The notes under the pieces: generated by a model
Database searches by the model: none
What the model was told of the DNA's origin: nothing
Seen by the model: the letters and a program-made list of their open reading frames with translations, nothing else
Part shown: piece by piece, positions 32,840 to 41,554 of the stretch
Layout: the number at the start of each line of letters is the position of its first letter
How positions within the stretch are numbered: position 1 is the stretch's first letter
Program-made: the position numbers and the translations under genes
From: Desulfurobacteriaceae bacterium
GTDB lineage: Bacteria; Aquificota; Aquificia; Desulfurobacteriales; Desulfurobacteriaceae
Direction: 5' to 3'
Length of the DNA stretch: 47,709 nucleotides
NCBI GenBank assembly: GCA_027075275.1
Contig: JALTBO010000133.1
Span: forward strand, 1-47,709

Positions 32840-34006
32840 ATGGAAGGGTCCCTCCTCTCAATAATTCTCATTTCAACCGGTATTCTGTTCGTTCCCTTCT
32901 TCAGCAAGCTTCTTAGAATTCCTGTTTCAGTCGGAGAAATACTGTACGGGATCGTTATCGGAAAGTCCTGCTTCAACCTGATAGAACCATCGCAGTGGCT
33001 TGACTTCCTGTCAAGCTTCGGCTTTCTCCTCCTGATGTTCATTGCAGGACTTGAGGTAAAGATTAAAGAGATAAACAGACTTCCTGTAAAAACGAAATTT
33101 ATCTACACGGCAGTTCCTCTGCTGGTTCTAACCGTTGCATTTCTGTCGGGTAGGAAACTCCACTTCCACCCTTTAGTCTCAATTGCCCTGGGGGCCATAT
33201 CGGTAGGCATAGTGGTTGCCGTTCTTAAGGAAAAGGGGCTCCTTTCCACACACTACGGAAAAACGGTCTTTTTAGTGGGAATAGTTGGAGAGGTCTTAAC
33301 AATTGCAGCGCTAACGCTCTTTGGACTCTATACGGAATTTGGACTCAGTTTTGACTTCTGGAAGGGACTGGGGGAGCTCCTCATCTTCCTCCTATCGGCA
33401 AGGCTGATACTTATATTCCTGAGAAGTTTTGTCTGGTGGTATCCCAACAGATTCAAGTTCTTCTTTGAGAAGAACCCGGCCGAAATAGGAGTAAGGATCA
33501 GTCTGGCTGTTATGTTCGTCCTTTCTGTTGCCGCTTCTCTTATCAACATTGAGCCGATAATCGGTGCCTTCCTAGCGGGAGTTATCTTCGCAACGGTCTT
33601 TGAAGATACGGAAAATATAGAGGAGAAGCTTTCAGGTATCAGTTTCGGGTTCTTAATACCTATATTTTTCATTTCCGTTGGAATAAACTTTGAAATGCCA
33701 CATCTCTCCATTCACCTTCTTAAACTTTTAACAGTTATGGTCGGCATCAGTTTTGTCTCAAAGCTCATTCCGTCACTTCTGTTAAAGTTAGAAGGGCTGA
33801 CACTGAAAGAGTCGGCTGCAGCCGGATTCCTCCTTTCTGCTCCTCTTACACTTGTAATCGTTACAGCAGAGCTCGGGGTAAAAATGGGAGTTATTGACCA
33901 CCATACGGAGAGCTCCCTAATTTTACTGGCAATCATCACAGGAATTCTCGCACCGGTTCTCTTCAACATCATCTACGGAAAGGGAAATGAGAGTAGTAAT
34001 ACTTGA
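32840..34006 (+). CDS. CPA2-family cation:proton antiporter (Kef/NhaS-like)
   Basis: A 388-residue membrane protein with about twelve hydrophobic segments. FGFLLLMFIAGLEVKIKEI and SLINIEPIIGAFLAGVIFATVFED match the CPA2 exchanger core, and FGFLIPIFFISVGINFEM follows. It exchanges K+ or Na+ for protons. It lacks its own RCK domain; that function is supplied by the gene immediately upstream (stop and start abut: TAGATG). The last 20 bases overlap the radical SAM gene. Confidence 0.87.
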   Translation: MEGSLLSIILISTGILFVPFFSKLLRIPVSVGEILYGIVIGKSCFNLIEPSQWLDFLSSFGFLLLMFIAGLEVKIKEINRLPVKTKFIYTAVPLLVLTVAFLSGRKLHFHPLVSIALGAISVGIVVAVLKEKGLLSTHYGKTVFLVGIVGEVLTIAALTLFGLYTEFGLSFDFWKGLGELLIFLLSARLILIFLRSFVWWYPNRFKFFFEKNPAEIGVRISLAVMFVLSVAASLINIEPIIGAFLAGVIFATVFEDTENIEEKLSGISFGFLIPIFFISVGINFEMPHLSIHLLKLLTVMVGISFVSKLIPSLLLKLEGLTLKESAAAGFLLSAPLTLVIVTAELGVKMGVIDHHTESSLILLAIITGILAPVLFNIIYGKGNESSNT

Positions 34007-35669
34007 CGGATACGTTGACGAGCCAACCTGCTTGGGAGTTCCTCCCTACATTTCAACCTACGTTCGGTACGTGGCGGGAGCTCTCGTTTATGCAGGCCTT
34101 CCCGAGGAGAGTATTTCCTACGTTGCCATAGACGACTACAGGAGGAAAGGGGAAAAGAGGGAGCTCCTTAAAAGTGCCGACGTTATTTTCCTCATAACGG
34201 GAATGACTGTTCCCGGAAGGTACTTAGGTGGAACTCCAATAACAAAGAGGGAGATTGAGGAGATTGGGGAGCTCCCCGCCTACAAAGTTGTAGGAGGCCC
34301 TGTAAAGTTCGGCTTTACCCTTAAAGGGGGAAGCAGAGCTGAAAGACTTGAATTTAAAGGATTTGACCTCATCTCCTTGGGAGACGTTGAGCTTGCAGCC
34401 TACCACGTGGGAAGGGCACTGGTTGAGGGAGTGGAGCTCCCCACAGGAACCTTTACGCTGAAAAGAACGGCAGAAGAGGTTGATAAATTTGCTCCCTTAG
34501 GCGCATTCATAGTAAAAGACCACTTCTACTACCCTTTCGTAATCTGCGAGATAGAGACTTTCAGGGGTTGCGAACGGAAGCACCACTGTTCCTACTGCAC
34601 AGAAGGGCTATACGGGAGGCCAGACGAGAGAAAACCAGAAAAGATAGTTGAGGAAGTAAAAGCGCTATACAGCGCCGGAGTGAAGTACTTCCGGATAGGA
34701 AGGCAGCCCAACATCCTGGGATACATGGCCAGGAAAACGGAGGAAGAGTTCCCGGAGCCAAACCCCGAAGTAATCTGCTCTCTGTTCAGAAGGATAAGGG
34801 AAGTTGGAAACATAAAAACCCTCCACATAGACAACGTAAACGCCGGAACCATAGCTGCCCACACTGAGAAGTCAGAAGAAGCTCTAAGATGCATAGCTAC
34901 GTACGACACAGAAGGGGACATCGCTCCCTTCGGCCTTGAGAGTGCAGACCCTGAAGTGATAAAGAAAAACCACCTGAAGGTTGACCCTGAGGGAGTTAAA
35001 ACGGCCGTAAGGGTTGTTAATAGAGTAGGAGCCTTCAAGGAAAGGGAAAAAGGACTTTACAAGCTCCTCCCCGGAATAAACTTCCTGGTAGGCCTTCCCG
35101 GAGAGACAAAGGAAACCTTCAGAAAGAACATTGACTTCCTGAAGTCAATTTTAGACGAAGGACTTTTAGTCAGAAGGGTAAACATACGCCAGGTCATGGT
35201 CTTTGAAGAAACGCCGATAGCTGAAATGGTCAAAAGACCGAAAACAAAGTTTAGAAAGGAGTTTGAAAAGTTTAAGGAGTGGGTAAGGGAGAACTTTGAT
35301 CTTCCCATGATGAGAAAAGTCTTCCCTGTTGGAACAGTTATTAAGGAAGTTCTCCTTGAAGCTCACGACGGAGCCCACACGCTTGGAAGACAGATAGGAA
35401 CTTATCCAATTCTGGTAAGAATTCCTGAAAAGTTAGAGCTTTTCAAAACAACAGACGTTGTTGTTGTAGGACACAGGGAGAGGTCTGTTATCGGAATTCC
35501 CGCTCCAATAAAGATAAACGAGATTTCACACAAACTCCTTACATACATTCCAGGAATTTCTAAGAACACAGCCTCAGAGATAGTTCTTAAAAGACCTTTC
35601 AAAGATAAGGGGGAGCTCCTATCCCACTTCCCCCAGCTTGAGAAGTTTGCAGATGAGATAGAGGTTTAA
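33987..35669 (+). CDS. Radical SAM protein with C-terminal helix-hairpin-helix (COG1031-like)
   Basis: A 560-residue radical SAM enzyme of a mainly archaeal type. The N-terminal part resembles a cobalamin-binding-like Rossmann region (VVILDGYVDEPTCLG), the cluster motif is ETFRGCERKHHCSYCTEG, that is C-x5-C-x2-C rather than the usual C-x3-C-x2-C, followed by a TIM-barrel pattern (GINFLVGLPGETKETF), and the end carries a helix-hairpin-helix (LLTYIPGISKNTASEIVLKRPF). The last feature suggests contact with nucleic acid. The reaction is unknown. It overlaps the antiporter by 20 bases. Confidence 0.75.
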   Translation: MRVVILDGYVDEPTCLGVPPYISTYVRYVAGALVYAGLPEESISYVAIDDYRRKGEKRELLKSADVIFLITGMTVPGRYLGGTPITKREIEEIGELPAYKVVGGPVKFGFTLKGGSRAERLEFKGFDLISLGDVELAAYHVGRALVEGVELPTGTFTLKRTAEEVDKFAPLGAFIVKDHFYYPFVICEIETFRGCERKHHCSYCTEGLYGRPDERKPEKIVEEVKALYSAGVKYFRIGRQPNILGYMARKTEEEFPEPNPEVICSLFRRIREVGNIKTLHIDNVNAGTIAAHTEKSEEALRCIATYDTEGDIAPFGLESADPEVIKKNHLKVDPEGVKTAVRVVNRVGAFKEREKGLYKLLPGINFLVGLPGETKETFRKNIDFLKSILDEGLLVRRVNIRQVMVFEETPIAEMVKRPKTKFRKEFEKFKEWVRENFDLPMMRKVFPVGTVIKEVLLEAHDGAHTLGRQIGTYPILVRIPEKLELFKTTDVVVVGHRERSVIGIPAPIKINEISHKLLTYIPGISKNTASEIVLKRPFKDKGELLSHFPQLEKFADEIEV

Positions 35670-35670
35670 A

Positions 35671-35695
35671 AGAGGGGAGCTCCCGCTACCCCTCT
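35671..35695 (-). terminator. Shared terminator carrying a GGAGCTCC copy
   Basis: AGAGGGG and CCCCTCT pair around an 11-base loop; an alternative inner hairpin is the palindrome GGGAGCTCCC. On the minus strand it is followed by TTTTAAA, so it serves the aroA'-type gene, whose TAG lies inside it; the radical SAM gene ends just before it. This is the only copy of the GGAGCTCC octamer found outside a coding region. Confidence 0.7.
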
Positions 35696-36483
35696 AAAAG
35701 CTTTGCAGCCTCTTTTGCACTTTTACCTTCGTGAACTATTGCAGCAATAGCTCTGACAATCTTTTCGGGGTCTTCGTGCTGGAAGGCGTTCCTTCCGATT
35801 GAAACCCCTTTAGCACCGGCCTTCATGGCGCCCTCAACCATTTCTAAAATTTCCATGTCGTTGTTCATTTTAGGACCGCCGGCGATAACAACGGGAATGG
35901 GACATCCTTCGGTTACCCTTCTGAACGTTTCAGGGTCTCCGGTGTAGGCAACTTTAACGATGTCTGCTCCAAGCTCTGCAGCAACCCTTGCACAGTGGGC
36001 AACAACGTCGGGATCAAAGGGGTTCTCTATGTGCTCACCCCTTGCATACATCATTGCAATAAGGGGCATTCCCCATTCCAGACACTTCTCTGAAACCTTC
36101 CCGAGGTCTTCAAGCATCTTATCTTCATTCACATCTCCAAGGTTAACGTGAACAGAGACCCCATCTGCTCCAAGCTTTATGGCCTCCTCAACTGTGCAGA
36201 CTATAACTTTAGAGTTGGGCTTTGGAGATAGGTTTGTACTCGCAGAGAGATGAACAATAAGGCCCACATCTTTACCGTGCTTTCTGTGGCCATGGCGTAC
36301 AAGGCCTTTGTGAATAATTACCGCATTTGCTCCACCGTTTGCAACTTTATCTATGGACTCCCTTATATCAATAATTCCGGGAATAGGACCCATTGAAACG
36401 CCGTGGTCCATAGGAATAATAACCGTGTTCCCCGTTTCCCTGTTGATAATTCTTTCCATTCTAATAGCTTTCCCTATTTTCAT
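35686..36483 (-). CDS. 2-amino-3,7-dideoxy-D-threo-hept-6-ulosonate synthase (archaeal-type AroA')
   Basis: A class I aldolase-fold enzyme of 265 residues that, in methanogens, starts the alternative dehydroquinate route to aromatic amino acids. Landmarks: [16 protein letters not shown] (conserved Asp), [22 protein letters not shown], the Schiff-base Lys in [13 protein letters not shown] and [12 protein letters not shown]. The family also includes class I fructose-bisphosphate aldolases (FbaB/DhnA); the GPIPGI loop favours the heptulosonate synthase. It ends in a shared terminator and follows gmhA after a 69-base gap. Confidence 0.85.
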   Translation of the reverse strand: MKIGKAIRMERIINRETGNTVIIPMDHGVSMGPIPGIIDIRESIDKVANGGANAVIIHKGLVRHGHRKHGKDVGLIVHLSASTNLSPKPNSKVIVCTVEEAIKLGADGVSVHVNLGDVNEDKMLEDLGKVSEKCLEWGMPLIAMMYARGEHIENPFDPDVVAHCARVAAELGADIVKVAYTGDPETFRRVTEGCPIPVVIAGGPKMNNDMEILEMVEGAMKAGAKGVSIGRNAFQHEDPEKIVRAIAAIVHEGKSAKEAAKLLEG

Positions 36484-36552
36484 AACGGAAACCTCCGAAA
36501 TTTGTTTTAAGAGGATTTATCAGGGTGGGATTTTACGATATTTTAAGATGGA

Positions 36553-37161
36553 TTACTCCCTTCCCTCCCCGAAGGGAGGGAAATAGCTCTCGTAGGAAAA
36601 GAGAAACTTCTCAATGAAATCGCAGAGAACGTGCCCCAGAGTAATGTGAACTTCCTGAATCCTGGGAGTTGAGAAACTCTTTACTACAAAGGCGTGGTCA
36701 ACTATCCCCGCCAGCCTACCGCCGTCTTTACCGAGGAAACCGACCGTTAAAATCCCCATCTCCTTTGCCTTCTCAACGGCCCTCACAACGTTCTCTGAGT
36801 TGCCACTGGTGCTTATTCCTATTAAAATGTCCCCTTTCTCTCCTAAAGCTTCAATCTGCCTCTCAAAGATTCTATCAAAAGAGTAGTCGTTTGCAACGGC
36901 CGTGAGAATTGAGGTATCGGTTGTGAGTGCTATGGCAGGGAGAGCTCTCCTCTCCATGTTAAACCTTCCAACGAGCTCTGCTGCTATGTGCTGGCAGTCG
37001 GCGGCAGACCCTCCGTTCCCGCATAGAAGGATTTTGTTTCCGTTTTTTAACCTTTCCGCTATCTCTCTAAAAACGGTGAATATTTTCTCCCTGTTCTCCT
37101 CTATAAACTCCCTTTTAAGATCTGCACTCTCCAAAAAACTGTAGTAGATAAGCTCCCTCAT
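36553..37161 (-). CDS. gmhA: Sedoheptulose-7-phosphate (phosphoheptose) isomerase
   Basis: First step of heptose synthesis for LPS core. The 202-residue SIS protein has [24 protein letters not shown] and the Glu-rich active-site region, [25 protein letters not shown], and [17 protein letters not shown] with the catalytic His. It overlaps rho by four bases. The C-terminal codons form a stable hairpin. Confidence 0.93.
   Translation of the reverse strand: MRELIYYSFLESADLKREFIEENREKIFTVFREIAERLKNGNKILLCGNGGSAADCQHIAAELVGRFNMERRALPAIALTTDTSILTAVANDYSFDRIFERQIEALGEKGDILIGISTSGNSENVVRAVEKAKEMGILTVGFLGKDGGRLAGIVDHAFVVKSFSTPRIQEVHITLGHVLCDFIEKFLFSYESYFPPFGEGRE
36561..36582 (-). terminator. UUCG-type hairpin at the 3' end of gmhA
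   Basis: On the minus strand TTCCCTCCC-TTCG-GGGAGGGAA is a perfect stem of nine pairs with a C(UUCG)G tetraloop, the most stable common RNA loop. It lies within the last codons of gmhA. No T-run follows, so it is more likely an RNA-stabilising end or pause than a full terminator. Confidence 0.5.
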
Positions 37162-38429
37162 GCGTTCATTGCCTTTAAGAAATCTTCGTTGGTTTTATAC
37201 TTTCTGAGTTTCTCTAAGAGGAACTCCATTGCTTCAACAGGAGACATTGAAGTTAAAAGTCTTCTCAGTATCCAGACCCTGTTGAGCTCCCACTCAGGTA
37301 AAAGGAGCTCCTCCTTTCTGGTTCCAGACTTATGGATATTAATTGCAGGAAATACCCTTCTTTCAACCAGGGACCTATCAAGAACAATCTCCATATTTCC
37401 CGTTCCCTTAAACTCCTCAAAGATAACGTCATCCATACGGCTTCCGGTTTCAACAAGAGCAGTTGCGAGAATCGTTAGGCTTCCTCCTTCCTCTATGTTC
37501 CTCGCAGCCCCGAAGAACCGCTTGGGCTTGTGGAATGCGTGGGCATCAATACCGCCGGAGAGAATCTTACCGCTGGGAGGAGTTAAGGTGTTGTAAGCTC
37601 TTGCAAGCCTTGTAAGTGAATCCAGCAGTATAACAACGTCTCTCTTATGTTCAACAAGCCTTTTTGCTTTTTCTATAACTATCTCTGCAACCTGAGCGTG
37701 TCTTTCCGGGGGCTCGTCAAAGGTTGACGAGATAACCTCGTCGGCCAGAGTGTTTCTCTTCATGTCTGTAACTTCTTCAGGCCTCTCGTCTATCAAAAGA
37801 ATAATGAGATAGGTATCGGGGTAGTTTGTCTTTATAGCGTTTGCAATCTTCTGGAGGAGAACCGTTTTACCGGCCCTTGGCGGAGCAACGATAAGCCCTC
37901 TCTGTCCCTTTCCAACGGGGGTTACCAGGTCAACAACACGGGTGGAGAGCTCCGAAGGATCGTGCTCAAGCCTGAACCTCTCCATAGGATGGAGAGGTGT
38001 AAGCTGGTCAAACTGGGGTCGGGTTTTGGCGACTTCCGGAGGTTCCCAGTTTATAGCGTGAACCTTCAAGAGAGCGTAGTACTTCTCTCCCTCTTTGGGA
38101 GGTCTTACCTCTCCAGCTATTGTATCTCCAGTTCTAAGGCCGAATTTCCTTATCTGGGAAGGTGAAACGTAGATATCGTTTGAACTTGGAAGGTAGTTAT
38201 TCTCAGGAGACCTTAAAAAGCCGAATCCATCGGGGAGGACTTCCAGAACTCCAACTCTGAAGGTAGATCCCCTTCTTTCTGCATCTTTCTCAAGGATTTT
38301 CTCTATAAGCTCCTGTTTTTTTACAGACTTTACTTCCAACCCTAACGATTTGGCAATTTTTCTGAGATCAAAAATACTCATTTTTTGAAGCTGTTCTAGA
38401 GATAGGCTCTCGGCTAAGTTTTCAGCCAT
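37158..38429 (-). CDS. rho: Transcription termination factor Rho
   Basis: A hexameric RNA helicase that terminates transcription. The 423-residue protein has the N-terminal SAP-like helical part ([21 protein letters not shown]), the RNA-binding cold-shock fold ([43 protein letters not shown]), Walker A in [22 protein letters not shown], Walker [17 protein letters not shown] and the Q/R loops. Standard length with no insert. It lies 24 bases after tatC. Strong terminators in the window coexist with this factor. Confidence 0.98.
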   Translation of the reverse strand: MAENLAESLSLEQLQKMSIFDLRKIAKSLGLEVKSVKKQELIEKILEKDAERRGSTFRVGVLEVLPDGFGFLRSPENNYLPSSNDIYVSPSQIRKFGLRTGDTIAGEVRPPKEGEKYYALLKVHAINWEPPEVAKTRPQFDQLTPLHPMERFRLEHDPSELSTRVVDLVTPVGKGQRGLIVAPPRAGKTVLLQKIANAIKTNYPDTYLIILLIDERPEEVTDMKRNTLADEVISSTFDEPPERHAQVAEIVIEKAKRLVEHKRDVVILLDSLTRLARAYNTLTPPSGKILSGGIDAHAFHKPKRFFGAARNIEEGGSLTILATALVETGSRMDDVIFEEFKGTGNMEIVLDRSLVERRVFPAINIHKSGTRKEELLLPEWELNRVWILRRLLTSMSPVEAMEFLLEKLRKYKTNEDFLKAMNA

Positions 38430-38453
38430 GAACGGCTCCCTCCAAGTTGGTTA

Positions 38454-39206
38454 TTAATAAGCTGTCTCCTCTTCCCTTCCCCTTCCTGCAACCTTTGAAA
38501 CCCAGATACTAAGCTCATAAAGGATAAGCAAAGGAAGGGCCATCATAATCTGGGAAAAGGCATCAGGCGGTGTCAAGAGCGCTGCTACTATAAATATTAT
38601 AAGAATTGCAAACTTCCTGTTCTTCTCTAACATCCTGTAATTTATTATTCCGAGTTTAGAAAGCAACCAGACAACAACGGGAAGGAGAAAGACAAATCCA
38701 AAAGCAAGAATCATCTGAATAACAAAAGAGACGTAGCTACCTATAGTTATCTGTGGAGTCAAAAGGTCTCCCATAAATCCCAAAAGAAACCTCAAACCGA
38801 AGGGCAGAATAACAAAGTAGGCAAAAGCTGCTCCTAAGAAGAAAAACAGGATTGAGAAGAACATAAAGGGCAGTATAAACTTTTTCTCGTGCTCATAAAG
38901 ACCTGGCTCTATAAATTTCCAGATCTGATACAGAACGTAAGGGAGAGCTATTAAAATCCCTGCAAAAAACGAGATCTTAAGAGCGGTAAAGAAGGCTTCA
39001 GGAGGAGACAGGAATATAAGCTTCCCCTGAAGATTTGGTGGAAGAGGTCTTTCAAGGAAAAGGAGTATTTTCTTCTTAAAGGGCCACGCAATTAAAAAGC
39101 CAACGATTATAGCAATGAAGGATTTAAATAACCTCTGGCGGAGCTCCTCTATGTGCTCGGTTACGGGGAGCTCCTCTTCGGGAGTCTGATAGTTCTTCTC
39201 TGGCAT
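38454..39206 (-). CDS. tatC: Sec-independent translocase TatC
   Basis: The twin-arginine signal receptor of the Tat pathway. The 250-residue membrane protein has the N-terminal cytoplasmic E-rich stretch with HIEELRQRLFKSF, six hydrophobic segments, LIFLSPPEAFFTALKISFFAG, the proline-rich FIEPGLYEHEKKF and FIVAALLTPPDAFSQIMMALP. All are TatC signatures. It follows tatA by 12 bases. Tat would export folded cofactor proteins such as molybdenum and Fe-S enzymes. Confidence 0.96.
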   Translation of the reverse strand: MPEKNYQTPEEELPVTEHIEELRQRLFKSFIAIIVGFLIAWPFKKKILLFLERPLPPNLQGKLIFLSPPEAFFTALKISFFAGILIALPYVLYQIWKFIEPGLYEHEKKFILPFMFFSILFFFLGAAFAYFVILPFGLRFLLGFMGDLLTPQITIGSYVSFVIQMILAFGFVFLLPVVVWLLSKLGIINYRMLEKNRKFAILIIFIVAALLTPPDAFSQIMMALPLLILYELSIWVSKVAGRGREEETAY

Positions 39207-39218
39207 TTCCTACTCTGC

Positions 39219-39476
39219 TTATTCCTTAACCTTTATTTTCTCTACCTTTTCCTCTTCCTTCTTAGCTTCAGACTTTGCTACAGCCTCCTCTTTTTTCTCT
39301 TCCTTCTCTTTCTCCTTTTTCTCCTCTTCCTCGTCAATTATACCGGCAGAGGCTTTCCTGAACTCGTTTATCGCTTTACCGGTTGAACGAGCAAGTTCAG
39401 GAAGCTTTTTAGGACCAAAAATAAGGAGGGCAATCACCAGAATAATTATAAGCTCCTGAGTTCCAATGCCAAACAT
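39219..39476 (-). CDS. tatA: Twin-arginine translocase TatA/TatE
   Basis: The pore-forming Tat subunit. The 85-residue protein has a single N-terminal membrane helix (TQELIIILVIALLIFGPKKLPELAR), the FGPKKLPEL hinge, an amphipathic helix (STGKAINEFRKA) and a long Lys/Glu tail. No separate TatB lies near. It starts 16 bases after trpA and precedes tatC. Confidence 0.93.
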   Translation of the reverse strand: MFGIGTQELIIILVIALLIFGPKKLPELARSTGKAINEFRKASAGIIDEEEEKKEKEKEEKKEEAVAKSEAKKEEEKVEKIKVKE

Positions 39477-39492
39477 ATTTCCTCCGAGAATT

Positions 39493-40275
39493 TTAAGATT
39501 TCGTTGCCTCCTTGAGGCCTGAAAGGAGTTCTCTGAGCTCTGAAAGGTTCCAGGACTCTACCCTCTTTACAACGGCACTTCCTACAACAAAGCCATCAGG
39601 ACTATTATACATCTGCCTTATGTGTTCCGGTTTAGAGATTCCGAAACCCACAACTGTTCTCTTCCCTGTAACTCTCTTTACCCTTTCAATATCTCTCTCT
39701 ATCTCAGCGTAGGCAAGTTCTTCCCTCTCTCCGGTAATCCCCGTAACTGAAACGTAGTAAATAAACTCACCGGTAACTTCCCCTATAAGCTTCAACCTTT
39801 CATCTGTGCTTGTTGGTGCAGCCAGAAAAACGGGAGAGAGCTTCATAGATTTCACTTTCCGGGCAAAGTCCACACCCTCTTCCGGAGGAAGGTCTGGAAC
39901 TATAAATCCGTCTGCCCCTGCAGATTTTGCATCCCTTATGAACTTTTCCTCTCCATAGGTAAAAATAGGGTTGTAATAGCCCATAAGAACAATAGGCTTA
40001 TCGGAAAAACTCCTTATCCTGGAAACCAGTTCCAAAACTCTACAGGTATTTGCTCCAGCAGAGAGAGCTCTCTCGTGGGCTTTCTGTATTGTAGGACCGT
40101 CTGCAAGTGGATCGGAAAAGGGCATTCCAACTTCAACCATATCGGCATATTCCAGAATGAGCTTAAAAACGTCTAAAGATTTCTCACAGTTTGGATCGCA
40201 GGCAGTAGCGTAAACTATAAGTGGTTTCTCTCCCCTTTCTTCAAGCTCCCGAAAGGTTCTCTCTATCCTTTCCAT
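39493..40275 (-). CDS. trpA: Tryptophan synthase, alpha subunit
   Basis: Cleaves indole-3-glycerol phosphate to indole. TIM-barrel landmarks are YATACDPN in place of YxxAGDP, MVEVGMPFSDPLADGPTIQKAHERAL with the catalytic Glu and Asp, VLMGYYNPIFTYG, GFIVPDLPPEE, FLAAPTSTDERL and TVVGFGISKPEH. The track start includes extra residues; the ATG at 40275 behind GGAGA gives MERIERTFREL and 260 residues. No other trp gene is in the window. The start region overlaps the end of the dedA-type gene. Confidence 0.93.
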   Translation of the reverse strand: MERIERTFRELEERGEKPLIVYATACDPNCEKSLDVFKLILEYADMVEVGMPFSDPLADGPTIQKAHERALSAGANTCRVLELVSRIRSFSDKPIVLMGYYNPIFTYGEEKFIRDAKSAGADGFIVPDLPPEEGVDFARKVKSMKLSPVFLAAPTSTDERLKLIGEVTGEFIYYVSVTGITGEREELAYAEIERDIERVKRVTGKRTVVGFGISKPEHIRQMYNSPDGFVVGSAVVKRVESWNLSELRELLSGLKEATKS

Positions 40276-40882
40276 ACTTTCTCCAGAGGAAGTAGAGTAA
40301 CAGCACAAGTAGTATAACAGTGATGGAAATCAACTTATGGCTAATAATAGTTGAAATCAGTTTTCCTATCAAGTTCCCAAGAAAGAGGTAAGAGAAAGAC
40401 CATAGGAGAGCCCCCAAAAAGTTGTAAATGGTAAATTTCAGATAATCGGGTTCAAAAGCTCCTATAACAACCGGTAAAGCAGGTCTTACAACAGGAAAAA
40501 ACCTACCGATAACAAGGGAAAGTTCTCCCTTTTCCTCAACAAATCTCTTTACTTTCTTAAAATCCCTGTCTGTAAGGCCAAACCGGGAAAAGATCCTCTC
40601 AAGGTAGTGCTCTCCTAAAAAGTAGCCCATAAAGTAGGAGAGCTGATAACCAAGAAAAGTTCCCGTAGTAACACAGAAAACAAAAGAGAACGGAGAAATA
40701 ACACCTTTTGAAACCAGAACAGATGAAAGTATGAGAACCTTTTCTGCAGGAAGGATCAGACCCAGCATAAAAGCCGTTTCCAGGAAAGACCAGAGGAAAA
40801 GGACTGCACAGGTAAAGCGGGGGTGTTCCTCTATAAAGTGAACGCTTGACTCAACAAAACTATAGAGAGCAGTAAGTTCCAC
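40241..40882 (-). CDS. DedA-family membrane protein
   Basis: A polytopic membrane protein of the DedA/SNARE-associated (VTT) family, members of which recycle undecaprenyl phosphate or affect membrane potential. Landmarks: FLETAFMLGLILPAEKVLILSSVL, GTFLGYQLSYFMGYFLGE, and the basic loop VIGRFFPVVRPALPVVIGAF. The track ORF (to 41035) runs into the divergent rpmE; the GTG at 40882 behind AGGTG gives 213 residues and a normal N-terminus. The 3' end overlaps the trpA start by 35 bases. Confidence 0.85.
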   Translation of the reverse strand: MELTALYSFVESSVHFIEEHPRFTCAVLFLWSFLETAFMLGLILPAEKVLILSSVLVSKGVISPFSFVFCVTTGTFLGYQLSYFMGYFLGEHYLERIFSRFGLTDRDFKKVKRFVEEKGELSLVIGRFFPVVRPALPVVIGAFEPDYLKFTIYNFLGALLWSFSYLFLGNLIGKLISTIISHKLISITVILLVLLLYFLWRKYGKDRENLSGA

Positions 40883-40953
40883 TTGACACCTGAAGAGGTC
40901 TAAATTAAACTTCTCAATCGCACAACGGCCAATTATATCAGGAGGTTGAGATA

Positions 40954-41160
40954 ATGAAAAAGGGTATCCACCCCGAATACAGAGAAACAAGGGTAATTTG
41001 TGCCTGCGGAAATACCTGGGTAACAAGGTCAACAAAGTTCCCGGAAATTAGAGTTGAAGTCTGCAATGCATGCCATCCGTTCTTCACAGGAACCCAGAAG
41101 CAGAAGGTTGCAAGGGGTAGAGTAGAGAAGTTTATGGCTAAATACCAAGGTAAGTACTAA
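40954..41160 (+). CDS. rpmE: 50S ribosomal protein L31, zinc-binding type
   Basis: The 68-residue protein begins [22 protein letters not shown] and continues [17 protein letters not shown], with four Cys in the CxC...CxxC zinc-ribbon pattern of the C+ form of L31. AGGAGG precedes the ATG. It is followed after one base by the ThyX-like gene and diverges from the dedA-type gene. Confidence 0.96.
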   Translation: MKKGIHPEYRETRVICACGNTWVTRSTKFPEIRVEVCNACHPFFTGTQKQKVARGRVEKFMAKYQGKY

Positions 41161-41161
41161 G

Positions 41162-41554
41162 ATGAAGGTGGAGCTCCTCTCTACAACAAAAGACTACCTG
41201 AAGGTAATTGCAACGGCGGCCAGGGTCTGCTACTCCGGGCTGCCGGTTGAGGAGCTCCTCTCCCGCTACTCTGAGGAAGAGGACAGAGCTCTCATAGAAA
41301 GAGTTGTCGGAATGGGACACCTTTCCGTTGTTGAACATGCAGTCTTTACCTTTAAAGTGGACAAATCCTTTAAAGATGAGCTTTTCAGAATTTTTACGGA
41401 AAAACCCTTCATTAGGGTAAGCGAAATGGAAGACTCCTTTATAGTTTCACTGAATTTGAGAACGGCAGCGGAACTCCTTTCAGAGATGCCCGACCTGAAC
41501 TTCACAAAGGCCATAGAGCCATACGTTCCAGACTTCGTCAAACCGAAAGGTTAA
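41162..41554 (+). CDS. Short ThyX-like protein lacking the ThyX motif
   Basis: A 130-residue protein related to flavin-dependent thymidylate synthase. The N-terminal half fits ThyX (AARVCYSGLPVEELL, then VGMGHLSVVEHAVFTFKV) and the end resembles the later SLNLRTAAELL segment, but the region with the signature RHRxxSxNxxSxRY is missing, as if about 80 residues were deleted inside. Normal ThyX is about 220-250 residues. The frame is clean, with no remnant visible in other frames. Without the signature, FAD/dUMP catalysis is unlikely, so a binding or regulatory role is possible. It follows rpmE by one base. Confidence 0.65.
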   Translation: MKVELLSTTKDYLKVIATAARVCYSGLPVEELLSRYSEEEDRALIERVVGMGHLSVVEHAVFTFKVDKSFKDELFRIFTEKPFIRVSEMEDSFIVSLNLRTAAELLSEMPDLNFTKAIEPYVPDFVKPKG

